Of a DNA stretch of 64,000 nt, positions 42,885 to 55,829 are shown piece after piece. Below the pieces are notes generated by a model. That model worked only from the letters and a program-made list of their open reading frames with translations, did not search any database and was not told the origin of the DNA. A program made the translations under genes and the position numbers. The DNA is from Astropecten irregularis. Taxonomy: Eukaryota; Echinodermata; Asteroidea; Paxillosida; Astropectinidae. Every line of letters starts with the position of its first letter. Position 1 is the first letter of the stretch. The stretch spans positions 744,001 to 808,000 of the forward strand of contig OZ020254.1 in NCBI GenBank assembly GCA_963971285.1. Direction: 5' to 3'.

Positions 42885-43779
42885 TCAGTAGATTTTGAGC
42901 CGGTTTCAGCTACCTTTTCAGAGTGAAGAAAGGGACCAAAATAAATTTGGTGAATATTGTTATTAGAATAATCAAATAATTAATTAATTAACTAAGAAAT
43001 ACAAACAAATAGCTAGTAGTTTCTATGCATTATTATGGTACATAATTAATATGTAGTTACACACGAACGAGAATGTACACGTTATGAGTAGAAAGCGAAG
43101 TGTAGTCCAAATCAGTTGAATAAACGTTGGCGGTGTCAATAAACACCTTTACATCTATAGCCTAGATGCAAGATGTGCCGAATCTAACCCTCTGACGTCA
43201 TAAAAGAGGTAAGGGAGGATAAGAGGGGTGAACGACCGGTGATTCGGCTTATCTTAAAAAATCCCCCCTCCTTAAAAAAAGGGAGATGGAACATCCAACA
43301 GGACAACAAGTTTGAACGTGATTTTGATAATATTTTGTGAATATGAATACGAGTTGAAGTTTTATGTCTGTAAGCTAAAACTCGACACCGTATTCTCCGA
43401 CAAGTGCGCCACTCTAAAAAAAAACCTGACCCCCTTTTTTTCCCACGCACGCGGTTAGCGCTGGTGCTGGTGCCAATCAATAATCGTGGTCCCGTTACTA
43501 AAATGGTATCGTCCAACTTGGCACCTCCCCGTTTCTGTCAACATTTCGAAGAATGTGTGTGTGTATATTGCATGCAGTGTGTGATGTGTGCACGATACGT
43601 ATGCAGATTACGGGGCCAACTTTTGAGGCCGTAGATCTACGTACATAGTGTATAGTGGTATACGGTGTACGATTGTTGTACAGATTACGGGGCCACCTTA
43701 TACGTCACGTACGATTGTTGTACATCTTAACAGTATACACGTTCAGCATATCAAACGCGTGCATGCGTGTACCGTACGG

Positions 43780-43960
43780 ATATCACAGCATAGCTTCCAA
43801 GAATTTTGAAACTGGGACCGACGAAAACTGCTCCAACTTCGTGGTTGAAAACTCACTCTAGAATTGGCTTTTCTATCCTGAGGAGGACCGATAAAGTGGA
43901 CGACGACACGTTACAGGATAACCGTACTTTCTATGTGATGGAGAATACTGGCTTTTAAGG
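43780..43960 (+). other. candidate untranslated first exon (start unknown)
   Basis: A strong donor AAGG|GTAAGT lies at 43960/43961. The upstream 500 bp are CpG-richer than the surroundings (43430-43960), and there is only a tiny upstream frame (ATG at 43939, six codons). It is followed by 20 kb without a coding exon, as expected of a long first intron. The left limit is nominal. Confidence 0.3.
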
Positions 43961-46900
43961 GTAAGTTTGGGGTTGGTTGGGTTGTTTTTTTCTGGTTGCG
44001 ATGTCAGGTTGGACCGAGAGGGGTGAAGAAGTGGTCCATTGTTACCACCCCGTTCATGGTACTACCATTAGGTGCTGTGGTATGGTACATGTACAATCCA
44101 CGGCGTGTTCAATGCATGGGGCCAAACCGCACATAGCTTTTTCGGCAAATCGAAACTGACTTCCCAAAAAGTGCCAAAAACCATGTGAAAATCAAATTTC
44201 GAAATCTGTCCTCATATTTTTCTTGAAGGAAAAGGTTTATTCGACCGAGGGACGAGTGAAATTGGTCAAAATGGACAGATGGGTGGCGAGAAATTAAGTG
44301 TTTTTTAAGGGTTGTTTCTCAGCCGATAGAGTGAGCCGAGAGAGTTGAGAAGTTCAGGTTTTTTTCCTGACCCGGTGGTGGTGTCTACGTTGGGTCGGCC
44401 GTGGGGTAAGAATGACCCTTTTATCCCAGCGCTGTGCCGCCATTGAGTCGCCAAAAAAACGTTCGGTAATTTAGTCAGAGTCTGGGCAAGGAAAATTGAT
44501 AGCAGTTTATTATTTTTTTCTGCAAAGATTGATCATGTGGCTTTGTAAATTGGTTTAAGTTTCAACATTTGTAGTAAGGTAGTGTTTTTGTGATCAGATT
44601 CGAACTTCGTTTTGTAAAATTTTGTTTCTATCAACCGATTTGAATTTTTTTTTTACATGTAACAGTCTGAGTCAAACGATTGGCTCAACATAATGACATT
44701 GCTGCATAAAGGAACCTTGTTTGTAAGAATGTAGAGAATTTCATGTTACCTAACATTATGCTGAGTTTTATTGACTACGCTGATAATCCTTTCAATGTCG
44801 GTTTCTAGGAAATGTACCGGTATATTATTTTGGTGGTAAAAAATTGGGCAAGATTTTGATTTGGGGGAGATGGTCACTCACCAATTCAACAGGCAAATGA
44901 CTTTCACTGCATTTAAGATCAAACTTGCAATGTTAAAGATGAGTGACATTTATTTGATGTTCTATACAAAAATGACATACTTCGTTCCGAAAAAAAGAAA
45001 ATCATTCTGTGGGATTGGTAAGCCAATTGGAAAGAGCAGCATACGATAGTCAGATTGTCCAATCATGAGAGGCATTTGTATTCATGAGCAAAGGGCCCGA
45101 GGGCCATCCATTGATTTGTCACATAGCTCGTATGTGATTTGGAAGGTAGACAATAAAAACATGAAACAGTAAAAATGTGAGCAATTAGAATTCATACAAA
45201 CCTGCAGGCTTATTCCACAATTGACAATGGATATTTTGCTGCGTTTCCTCATCATAACATTGTTCATTAACCCTAACCCTCCACCTATACCACACAAGAC
45301 AAGAGCTGTTTACCACACATTACCAAAGTAAGTCTCCACAGAACTGGATCATAAACCACACAAACCACACTTTGCTGTATTGTTGTAGGACTGATACCAC
45401 AATTACCATAGCAAAAACCTTGTGGTTAACTATGTATGCAGGTTGGTTAGGGTTTGGGGTTGAAAATTTAAGTTATACATGTATTTCACAAAAGTGATTT
45501 AAGAATCTTCAGTCTGCTCAGTTACTTGATTCCATCATTGATTGCAAGCATTGGGCTCATTGGACCAGCAGAATTCATGGAAAAACATTGTCAGTTCATT
45601 TCGGGTTACATTTCCTGAAATGGAAAAATTTGAACAAGTTTATGCCTGAAGCTTAACAAGTTTACACCTGAAGCTTAACCAGTGTCCTAGTTAAAATTCC
45701 CAATTATTTAGTTCAAGTCTGATCTGAACACCCCCGGAGCTTTGATTGGAGGAAACTGGCCAGATAGCTGAGTAATCTGACCAATCAGAGAAGATGTAGT
45801 ACTGTTGCTAAGAAGCGTAATGCCATTCCAGTGTCTTTTGCTTAACAGTGAAAGAAACCTGCATATTTTATACTGCATGTCCAGTCCATAGTATTAATAT
45901 TTTGTTCACCTCTTCCATAAGCTTTAATTTAAAAGCAAATATGTTGAAGGTTATTTGCCTTGCCAAGCAAGCTGACATAATGCATCATTTCGCCTGGATA
46001 GTTTGTAATCAGTATGTGTCATGACACACTTGATGCTTACCACATGTAGGACCCATAAGTCATGGATTCATTTCTTCAGTTCATGTACAGTAGTTGGTTT
46101 GTAGAAATTGTTTCCATGGCTCTAGGCTGAGGATTGGTAATAAATAGCTCATTAAAATTCCTGAATTGATGAACGTGAAATAGAAGTTATCATGATACGT
46201 TTGATAGAAGTTTTCTTAGGGTTGATTTCAGTGTTTAAGAGTAAGACATCAAATTCAATGTACCTTGCTGGGAATAAGCAATCTTATGAAATAGATCTTG
46301 TTTCACTTTCACTTTGTTTGCCGTAATGTAAAATTGTAAATCACCCTCAGGCTTATGATAAATCATTCTTCGGCTAGAGATATTACAAAAATAAGCATTT
46401 GTATAATGGCAGTTTGAATCTGATCTGAAGCAGTTGTCTAGGGAAAAACCGAGACTCGTATCAAGTCGAGAATACCACTAGTGAACGATGAGGTGAACTG
46501 CTTGAAACGTGTAATTGAATTTGGATTGAATTTGGATTGAAGTGTGTGGAATGATGTTAGATGACTGCCAATATGAAAAACTCTGTCTCTTTCTCTCAAG
46601 AGAGATACTGAAGCATGTGATCTCTACATTTTGCATCATCAGTAGAAACGAGATGTGGAAGGCAATGGAACATCCACACATTGGATTGATCGTAATCATT
46701 CTTGAAACTCCCCCCTGCACCTGTTCTGGATACATTTCTGTGTAGACTGTACATTCCTTGAAACATGATCACTTGGAAACTGATGAAAGTTTATACTGGC
46801 TAGATGGTAGGCATACACATGGAGAGTGATTTTAATGCTTGAAAATACCATCAAAGGGTAGGTGACTAGGTGCAGTCTTTCTTCATCAGTCGAACAAGAT

Positions 46901-49900
46901 TGAGTTACAAAAACACAGACTGTTCTTCAGGTTTCTTGCCGTTCCTTGGCCCATTTATATTGACTGCAATAAGTGAGAAAGCTCTTGTCTTACCTTTATT
47001 TAACAGAGAGTTGGATAACAGTCCCTATAGTCCATTACTTTGCCTCGGTGGCCCGGTGCCCTTTTCAAATATTTTATTACACATTTCAGTTCCAGTCATT
47101 CTTCCCTTTCCATGGGAAGTCTAAAGTTGCTTTTCCCCTTCAAGACTTGATTTGAGAATTTGTACTAACTACATGTACATGTGGAGGCCGGGAGGGGGCA
47201 GATGTCTTCTTCTAAGTTCTATGCCCTCAGTGTACCTGCACTGGAGACATCAACCGATATTCAGTGGCATTGTTCTGGCATATTACTTTGACCTGGCACC
47301 CCTGTGGCAGCAGTATTCCCCTGTACTGATCAACTGATTCTTCTGGGGGAAATAAATATTGTGTGCATTACCACCAGATCCCTGCTGAGCATGTTTGCGG
47401 TGGTTATCAGTCCAATCATGTGATTTGACCAGTTGTGGCGTCTTCTTTAGGTTGAATTTGATGATTCTACAAGCCAAAAAAGAAATAGGATAAGACCACA
47501 TGGCTTACAAAAGTGCCTACACCAAAGAACATTCGGCAGAAGTGAATGAAAAGTTTAAAGCTTCCAAAAAGAGAAGTTTTCACCTGTTTTGCATCCTTGG
47601 CCAAGATTTAAATAAAGCTATTGACATTATGTACTGTTTTTACTTGCAAAAAGCAATATCCAGAGTCCTAATCCGTGTCTCAGAATGGATACTGTAAGCT
47701 GGTAGGTATCAAACCCTTCATTTGGCGATCTATTTTCTTGAGGATTAAATACACTGCATGACAAATGTAAGCGCTGCTGCAGTGCTGAATCCATCAATCT
47801 GCTAAATCCAAGAAATTCCAGCCAAACATGGAGGGGAAGAGACTAAGGGGAGGGGACTCAGGGGAGGGGGGATAGAGATACATAAGCTTTAGTCTTGAGA
47901 CAGACTTCACAACAAGTATACATTACCTGCCGTAGGCCCGTGTAGGCGTGTAAAGTACGTGCTCGAAAACACCGTGCTTGTATGTAAAACTGAATGGTTT
48001 TCAAAATTCCACTTCAGTATCCACCATCTTCAAAGGATTATGAGAGGAAATGTGATAACGTAAATGTTTATTCTTCTCAGCTTCTTGCTTTTCGGGTGAT
48101 TGACTTTTAAAACACACATGATTGATGTGCCATTACTTTGGGAAGCCTGGGCTGTAATGAGAGGTAATTGCAATTCGTCTGTCCTGGTGACTCCCGCAAA
48201 GATTAAAAAGAATCAAATAAATTGGTATTTGACTTATGAGTGACAGTTTCACCCCTGCTAAGAAGTCACCAGGAATGCAATGGGAGTCCTCCAAACCCAT
48301 CAAGAACATGCACATCATCTTCAGTTAACCCGTCACTGAGACATGTCGAGAATGTAAGCTGTCACTATCCTGCATTGCTACAAAATACTAAATGCTATCT
48401 CAAACATTTTCATTGGGCCAGAAAACTTGAAGTGGCTTCTTTTGACTGGCTTTTCATCTGAAGCACAGATATCCAAACGACAGTGACAGGGTATTTATAT
48501 CACCGGTGTCCTGATTGCCTGTCTTCAGTCACGTCAGGAATTTTATGCACTCTGCCGAAAGAAGAAGGGAAAAAGGACGGATCAAGAGGGTTCTCTTACA
48601 CCGTGAAGGGGTAGCTGAAGTGCTATGAATTTCCATCATCACATACTGTCCAAGTGTGCATGGTGCAGATTGTAGTTTGGTTTTTGTGGGGCTGACATAA
48701 ACACCAAGTACTGGTTCATTCAGCATGCTACCAAATGTGCATGTGTACCCAGGTGACGCTGTCGACTCCACTGCTGGGAAAAGTTTCCAGTCTGGTGTCC
48801 CTGACCCTGTCCCTGCCCTGTCCCTGCCACACCAGCATGCCTCACAGTCAGTTGCTGACCATGTTTGTTTATCTTGGAGTAAAAAAAAAGACCCAAAATG
48901 GCCTTGTGTAGGAATAATTACTGTTGCAATGACTGACGAACTTGAAAGATCTACACTTACAGTGTAATATGGTCGCTGTATGCTGACTGCTGAGATTTGT
49001 CAATCTTTACTTTGAAGAGTTCGCTTTTTGCCTAAACTTTTACAATGAACAGTTTTAGGCCTATATGATGTGTTTTCTAGAAACTTCTGAATTGATTTTT
49101 GTTGAATGTGGGACAGATAATGGATCACTGAAGAAAAATAGCATTGTAAATACATCTGTAGTATTGACGTCGTAATTTAAAGAAAAGGAACCCAAACTTA
49201 ATTACAGCATCGCTCTGTATTTAGTTCTATAACATTGTAAGTCACATCACTTTGATGACAAGCTATTTTTCGGATAAATCTTTGCTGCGATTGTATTCAG
49301 CCAAATTGTACATTTATAGCATCATGGCAGGCTTGTCCAGCCATCTTTTTTCTCTTTGGCAGACCAAATGATTCCGTAATTCACTTATTCAGGCTCTGCT
49401 TCTGAACAGGTAATGCAGTGCAGGATTTCTGGTGTTTACAGACGAACTGCAAACCAAGGGATCTGGGTTGATGTTCTGGCATGGCCATTGTTCGCCCCAA
49501 AACCCAATCTGAAGTGCTAACACTTCTTCTTTCTGCTGCCCATGGGATTTTGTCTGTTTGAGTTTGTCAAGATTGCTGATAATTCAATAATACACATGTC
49601 CAAGGGGCCCCAGCTAAACCTTTGAACACATAATTTCCTTCGGCTGTTTGTTTTATATCTTGCATTCGCTCAGGTAGACTTAACAATGTGCACACACATG
49701 CATTAATATCCAAGGTCGGGATTGGAAGCTGCAGTGCTAATGAATATTTATAAAGTTAATGAATTATTTATGTGATTTTTATAAAGTGTATTGGAACTGG
49801 AAGGGTGTATTGTTATTCAAATGAGGCAGATGAGATGATCATTCTCCTAACCTGTCATCTTGATTGCCAATCAATTAGGCCAAGAAAAATCAAAAGCACT

Positions 49901-49970
49901 TCTGGAGGAAGTGCAAAATTGTGCCTATTTCATAATTTGCTGTGACACCATGTAATCTTTTCTGTGAGAG

Positions 49971-50085
49971 TGTGTGGTTCTGAGAAGAACCGGTGGTATT
50001 ATCTCGACGTACCGAACAGTGTGCTCTGTTTGTTTTCGGGAGAGTGACTCGAGGTAAATCAACCGGTTCTTCTCAGAACCACACA
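49971..50085. repeat. perfect 24-bp inverted repeat carrying histone-type stem-loops
   Basis: The arms are 49971-49994 and 50062-50085, perfectly complementary, with a 67-bp spacer. Each arm itself contains GGTTCTTCTCAGAACC, a 6-bp stem with a UCUC loop that fits the histone stem-loop pattern; the two stem-loops face opposite strands. The right one has AAATCAACC before and ACACACAGAAGACAGG after it, like sea-urchin-type histone flanks. No histone coding remnant is seen in the spacer. Confidence 0.65.
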
Positions 50086-50092
50086 CAGAAGA

Positions 50093-50237
50093 CAGGCATG
50101 CAACTTTTCCTTGGATCAGCTGATTTCCTCTTTTTTCACTTCACTCTTATGCCATTAAAAAGTGAAAAACACTGTACAAAATATGGTAAAGATTGGAATT
50201 TCCTCTTTTTTTTTGGAAAGTCCAAGTTGCATGCCTG
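50093..50237. mobile_element. MITE-3 copy, 145 bp
   Basis: Terminal inverted repeats CAGGCATGCAACTT and AAGTTGCATGCCTG are perfect over 14 bp. The interior is shared with 52261-52401 (ATCAGCTGATTTCCTCTTTT, AAACACTGTACAAA). Confidence 0.8.
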
Positions 50238-51697
50238 AGAAGTGATAACATGGTGTCACCGCAAACCTACCTTCTTTTAGTACTTCCACCATGCATAGCT
50301 TCAAGTCTTATTTATTTGATAATTTAAATACAGTCACATTACGATCATTTCCCCTTCAATTCATCATTAGAAAGTGAATTCTAAAGCCCTATCCACAATA
50401 GACTTTCTTGGGTCAGAATCTGGTTACTTTGCATGTTTTAAATCCAGAACAGTCTGGCAAATTATCTAGGTCTATATACACAGGCCATTCAACTTTTCCT
50501 TAATCCAGCTGAAACTGTTTTAAATATTTTCTACTGGCAAAAGGAATTTTCAGAGCAGACATGGAGCTCTATCTCCCACCAGCCCTATCCTTCCACCACA
50601 ATATCATCGATACAATTCCTATACATTGTATCCTTTATATTCTTGAGCCAAGAATTATTGTTTCTACAGCGTCAGAAACAGGGTGTAAATGTTGGCCCTC
50701 TTTGTGAGGAAAGACAAGTCTGGACTGTAAATTATATTATGACTTGCTGTTAGATTTGAAACCAGCTTTTTTCCAAACATCAATGTCTCTACCCCTGACC
50801 TGTACATATTATTCTGGGTCAGTATGCCTTCCCCCATGCTGTTCTTAACTGTTCCATCAACCTGCCTAGAAAAAAAACCAAGTGTATTTTGTCTGGAGAA
50901 CAGCACAATACCCAAGGCAGCCGTCAGTTACATGAAAATGTGTACCACAAAAAACCCTCAAAACGCAATGAAAATTCATCCAAAACTTTCTGAAAGGTGG
51001 TGAATTTTAAACACAAAGGGAAAAACACTTCCATTTTGTTTTGTATTATTTGGAGATCTGGGATCATAATGGTGCCTAATATCATTTCCAAATGAAATTC
51101 TCTTTCCTCGTGGGACCCAATACAGGAAGTTGTTATTTTACCACGAGACCCATTTGGCGGTTATGTTCCTCTTGTTGGTGTAATTAATAATGAATGCTGC
51201 AGACTTTTCACAATTGATTGATAGCTGGACAATGCCGTCAATGACAGACCTGGTGTAATTTGGCACCTAGTCTAGTGTGAATTCAATTTTTGTGGGCCCA
51301 ATTTTCCTTCTGTTTTGCTGGTTACGGTTACAGGCAAGTCAATTCCATACATATGAACAGCGGGGGACATAAATCCATAAAGTGTATAACTCATAAAGAG
51401 AGGGAAAACGGGAAAAATATCATAAATGCATTTTACCGACAACACAACTTCCTTTGTTAGCAGCTGTCAAAATTGTGTTGTGTTCAAACGGGCCTTTAAT
51501 TTAATAAATTATGGACCATAAATTCTCAATGTCTTTGATGTATGGCATGAACTCCATGTGCTAACAACATAATACCTGTACAGACTTCACTTCCTTATTT
51601 CGTTATTTCCTAACCTGTTTTTGCGAATCTTTTAGGCCTTTGGTACTTTGGTAGATTTATGCCAAAACTAGTTGATCAATTCTTTTTCAGGAGGCTT

Positions 51698-51846
51698 TTA
51701 AAGGTATAATACATGATTGGTAAAGGTCTCAGAACAACACTCAAACTTTGTCTGTTTCTACCAGCACCATCTTCATACCAAAAATACGTAAATTATCTGT
51801 GAACATTTCTGTTTGGGTATGTTACCAATCCTGTACTGTACCTTTT
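51698..51846 (-). mobile_element. MITE-1 copy, diverged subfamily, internally deleted
   Basis: TTAAAGGTATAATACATGAT at the left and CCAATCCTGTACTGTACCTT at the right match the FIGNL1-intron copy at 17009. The middle about 210 bp are lost. Confidence 0.75.
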
Positions 51847-52260
51847 ACTACATACAGTTTATACACTATTGTGTAATTTTGTACTTGTTGCAACATGAAA
51901 TAGGCCAAATTGCTAGTGGGACTTGTACTATTTGAGGGCATTCACACCTAGCTAAGTGCGTAGGCAAGTACATGTAAACTGGTCACCTCATAGCGAAGGC
52001 GTTATCTGAGATACGTGATGCATTCCTGGGCAGATTGTACTTTTCTTAAGATAAAATATTTTTGTTACTGAAAATCTAACATCTAGAAAAGATAATTTTA
52101 AGGAAAATCTTTTTAAAGAGCAGTTATACATGTACATGTGTAGTTGAAGGCAATTTGAAGTTGAGCTTATAAAATTAAACGGTTTGAAAATAAGTGGAAG
52201 ATGGTCAAACTAGCTGATGCATTTTATAATATTATTGAAACTCTTAAAGTTAAAGCTGTA

Positions 52261-52401
52261 CAAGCGTGCAACTTTTCCTCGAATCAGCTGATTTCCTCTT
52301 TTTGTCACTTCTTTCTTATGTCATTGGAAAGAGAAAAACACTGTACAAAGTATGGTAAAGATTGGTATTTCTGTTTTTGTTAAGTCCAAGTTACATGCCT
52401 G
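52261..52401. mobile_element. MITE-3 copy, 141 bp
   Basis: The ends CAAGCGTGCAACTT and AAGTTACATGCCTG are mutated versions of the repeats at 50093; the interior is about 85-90% alike by eye. A third relic may lie at 50482 (CAGGCCATTCAACTTTTCCT). Confidence 0.75.
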
Positions 52402-53029
52402 CCTGGCTGTAATGTAAAGACTTTTATAGGAAAGCGGTTTGTACCCATATGGTACAAAATGACCGTTGTTCTTATCTGCATGTTTGCTTCAAAAAATTCT
52501 ATCCATAGGCATTTTCATCCTGGGGTGCCTTTTTTAATGTCCTTTGTCCAAACTTTCTGTTTCTCTATCAGCACTAGGGAAGATGTCCCACTGTTTATTT
52601 GGTAATTTATGAACAGGAAGTAGTCTTTTATAGTCCAGGTAACTTTTGAACGGAGTTCAATGGCTCAATTAAAATCCTTGATTGTAGAATAGCAAAAGAT
52701 TATTTACACAGATTGTTCATTTGAAATTTTGGAAACGTTGTTTACTCTTTATCAGCTCTTGGGTTCGAAAAGCAAGCAAGTATTAAAAGACAAGGACAGA
52801 TAATTGCAAAGCTTAACGATTTTTAAGTCTGTGTATCAGTAATTCAGCAGTGAGTTTATCAAGTGGCCGTAATGGTGATTGGATGGGGCAACTGAGAACA
52901 TTATTCCCCTCTGGTGAATGTGAAAAATGTCCTGCAGTTGATAGCGACAGATTAAACTGATTATATTGTGCATGTCATTGTAGAATCCTCAGGGTAGCCT
53001 TTCCAACGTTGGGCATTTGAAACAGAAAT

Positions 53030-53136
53030 GTAAGACATTGCGAAGAGAGTAAAGAAAAATTTACTTGAGCGGGATTCGAACCAGCGACCTCCTGAATACC
53101 GTACAGGCGCTCTACCAACTGAGCTATCCAGCCCTA
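53030..53136 (-). mobile_element. tRNA-derived SINE, head plus short tail
   Basis: The minus strand reads GGGCTGGATAGCTCAGTTGG then GGTCGCTGGTTCGAATCCCG and AAATTTTTCTTTACTCTC. The A box is at 53126-53115 and the B box at 53082-53072. It is the best tRNA-like head in the window, but the acceptor stem does not pair. Confidence 0.75.
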
Positions 53137-53282
53137 CGTTGGTGGTGACCCCAATAGTCAACTATCCTTGTTCGTTTGGCAGTCAGAAGCCATGAAACCA
53201 CGCACACACCGCCACACCCCAGGGATCGTTTCAATGATACACGCAACAATGCTGCAACCTGGGAACAGTACATTGGGTATCA

Positions 53283-53370
53283 CTCCAAGTGGATGCTGCT
53301 TTTGTTAAATTAATATAATCATCAAATAACCACAAGGGAAACTGAATTTCTAAGTCATTGAAATTAAAGA
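53283..53370 (-). repeat. isolated SINE tail
   Basis: The minus strand reads GACTTAGAAATTCAGTTTCC and TTGTGGTTATTTGATGATTA, the 3' domain of the SINE at 24008, without a head. Confidence 0.65.
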
Positions 53371-54074
53371 CAAATATTCTGGTGAGGTTAGTGAGTGCTG
53401 AGGGCAGGAGGAAGGCATTATTGCTCCGCTCCTTAGTTGATGATATCTGTTGATTCTGGGACATTGAGGGAATTTGCAATCCACAGGAGAGTCACGAGCC
53501 AAGAGATGTAATTTCTGGCAGACTGTTTCCTGAATACAAATGAGATTTTGGTATTGTAGGAAATAATTGTGCCGTGCATTGAACAAGCATCTTGGGTCAC
53601 GCTCTCTGCCTGGGCGTCAGCTTCACTGCCTTCCGGGAGAAACTTATTTCTAGTTCTAGATTAGTCATTCTCAAAGGATATAAGAAACACCCATCAGTAT
53701 TTAAAAAATAACCAACAAGTTTTAGTTAAGGAATATGTCTAAAGTTTTCAGACCCAAGGAGAGTCTAATCCACTTAAGAGCCAACTTGATGCCTGCCTGC
53801 CTGGCTCAAATTCTTTCTATCCAAGATGGATCTGAATTGCATGCTAAGTAAAAAATTAAAATTATGAAAATTTTTTTTTTAAGAGTTGAACATATTGCAG
53901 TTGCATGCTGTCATCATTTTTCGTTCCATTGGGTTTCCACGACCCAGAAAACATCACCTTTTGGGCTAAATGTTATCAACCATATGCCTCAATTATTGTT
54001 CTTTTGACACATGTTGTGCATGCATTGTAACCATGGTGGTAATAATGTGTACATATTTTCTTTGATTTTTTTAG

Positions 54075-54155
54075 ATGTATGGGACATGAGTGCTCGTGAT
54101 TCTTCATTTCTGAGGTGCACTGAAAGCAACTGATTTTCTTGATTTACTGAGAGAG
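54075..54155 (+). other. candidate untranslated internal exon
   Basis: An 81-bp stretch is bounded by a pyrimidine-rich acceptor (TTTGATTTTTTTAG) and a donor (GAGAG|GTAAGAG). It contains an ATG followed almost at once by a stop, so it would be 5' UTR. It is consistent with a plus-strand gene starting near 43.9 kb. Confidence 0.3.
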
Positions 54156-55670
54156 GTAAGAGTTAATGTCTATATTGTGTCAATGTGTCTAGAATAACAA
54201 TTTTGTTTCTCCAAGGGCTAAACTTTGTGTCCGATTACAACCATCTAATTTCTGGATGATTTTGAAAGGCAAAAAAGTGTTCATTGTGATTGTGAAGGCC
54301 TAACTTTCTGCAGACTGGGCAATATTTTTCTTGTTTGTGCACGACGGTCTTTTACCACACTTTTCTGGACTCTCATTTGTAACCCTCACCTTGAAGTGCC
54401 TTGGCAAAGAGGCCTTATGCTTGGCAACAAATGAAATGAAAGAATTTAAAAAGAAGCATTTATAAAATAAATTTTCATATCTGCTTGTACATTTCCATAA
54501 GAATTATACTGTATCTGGGCACAGTACATCTGTCACTCAAGCAATGAATTGTCAGTGCCTCGATCAAATGCAAAGCACAGAAATGCTATCAACAAAACGC
54601 TATGCACAGCTTGTCTCTTGGTTGACAGTGTTGATTCTGACCATGGAGGAAAGAGGCCTCCACGTTCAGACCCAGCCTGTAAATGTTATTTAAAAACGTG
54701 ATTGAGATGAGTCTTATGATGAGTCTCATCTTTAATCAACTGTGTCCAAGGCAGTAATGTAGTCTGTCATAGATGACACTGAGCCCCTAAGGGCTGCTGA
54801 GGTTTAATACCAACGTGTTTATTTGAGCAGTGATGTACCTTGAAATGGTTGTTGGAAACATCGGGCCAAAATGACAGCTGACAAAATAAAAACCATATCT
54901 GCCAACATCAATAATATGTGGGTGGCACAAAAAAGAAATCAAGACACCAGGCTGGAGAGGGGAAAAATGAATGCTGAATTAGGGAAAGCTGACACGCTTT
55001 GTCAGAAACTCCACACGTATTGTTGTAATGGATTTAGGAGTTTTGAAATGAAAACACAACGTGTCACCATGTTGACTTCTCTGACTTGACTCTGATGGAG
55101 TGTTACATATCGTTTTGTTTCTTCAACCTCATGCAAGTTATTTTGTCTCGGTCGAGGTGCTTGAAGAATGGGATTTTTATCGTATAAAGTCAATTTTATG
55201 TGAAAATTCACACACATCCTGTTTAAGTTGTCATGCCTTCAATTTTAGAGGGAAAGTACAGTATAACAAAAAAGAACATTTTTTTTTGTTTTCAGAAAAT
55301 GCATCGCTTATTTAAAAGCCTTTCATAGCTTGTTATTTAAGGAGACATATTGGCCTATATAAGTTGGTTCTTTAAGAGTATTAACCAATTGTGATAATGC
55401 TCATTCAATTTGCATGCACCATGTAGACCCAATGAAAGACAAAAACATGTGATCTGCGTTTGAGTTGATGGTCCCTGGAGCATTGAGAATGTTCATGTTT
55501 CAGAATGTTTTCTTGCAATAAAATTAACAAATTTGGAATTCAAATACAAGAGGGACGATGTGTTGCATTGAATCATATTGTCTTGCTTCTTTACCTGTTA
55601 GTCCTTTGTTCCCTGGCAGGACAGTTTGTTTTTTGTTGTTAAAATACCAAATTAAAGTTCCAGGATTCAC

Positions 55671-55829
55671 CTGTGTACCAGTATTGAAAGGGAGGTGACT
55701 GAGGTGCACTGCTGGCTGCACAAGCAGCAGGTGTTGCCGCCGCCGCCGCACCATAACCTGTTTGTTGATCCGTGAACAACAGGATCTGGTCATAGTCCAA
55801 CCAAGTTGATCCTCTTCTTTCTGCATTCC
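55671..55829 (-). other. weak candidate coding exon, Ala-rich
   Basis: The minus strand has an acceptor (ACAGTAG) at 55830 and a donor (ACACAG|GTGAAT) at 55671. The open frame between reads DYDQILLFTDQQTGYG followed by a short alanine run (GCG repeats) and ends PPFQYWY. The composition looks protein-like, but I do not recognise a family. A plus-strand reading is also open for part of the length. Confidence 0.2.

Larger units (their letters stand above)
43961..54074. other. repeat-poor, gene-free stretch (possible intron)
   Basis: No coding exon is defensible. It has few repeats: an inverted repeat (49971), two copies of a 140-bp MITE (50093, 52261), a deleted MITE-1 (51698) and SINE pieces (53030-53370). 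Long unique AT-rich blocks, for example 49700-49880 and 51150-51260, look like candidate regulatory sequence. Confidence 0.45.

Noticed and set aside
53065..53136. tRNA gene
   Set aside because: A and B boxes are good, but the acceptor-stem ends do not pair and a SINE tail follows directly; the same applies at 24008.
52961..53161. Minus-strand frame containing DSSVGRAPVRYSGGRWFES
   Set aside because: This is the well-known false translation of a tRNA-like sequence, here the SINE head.
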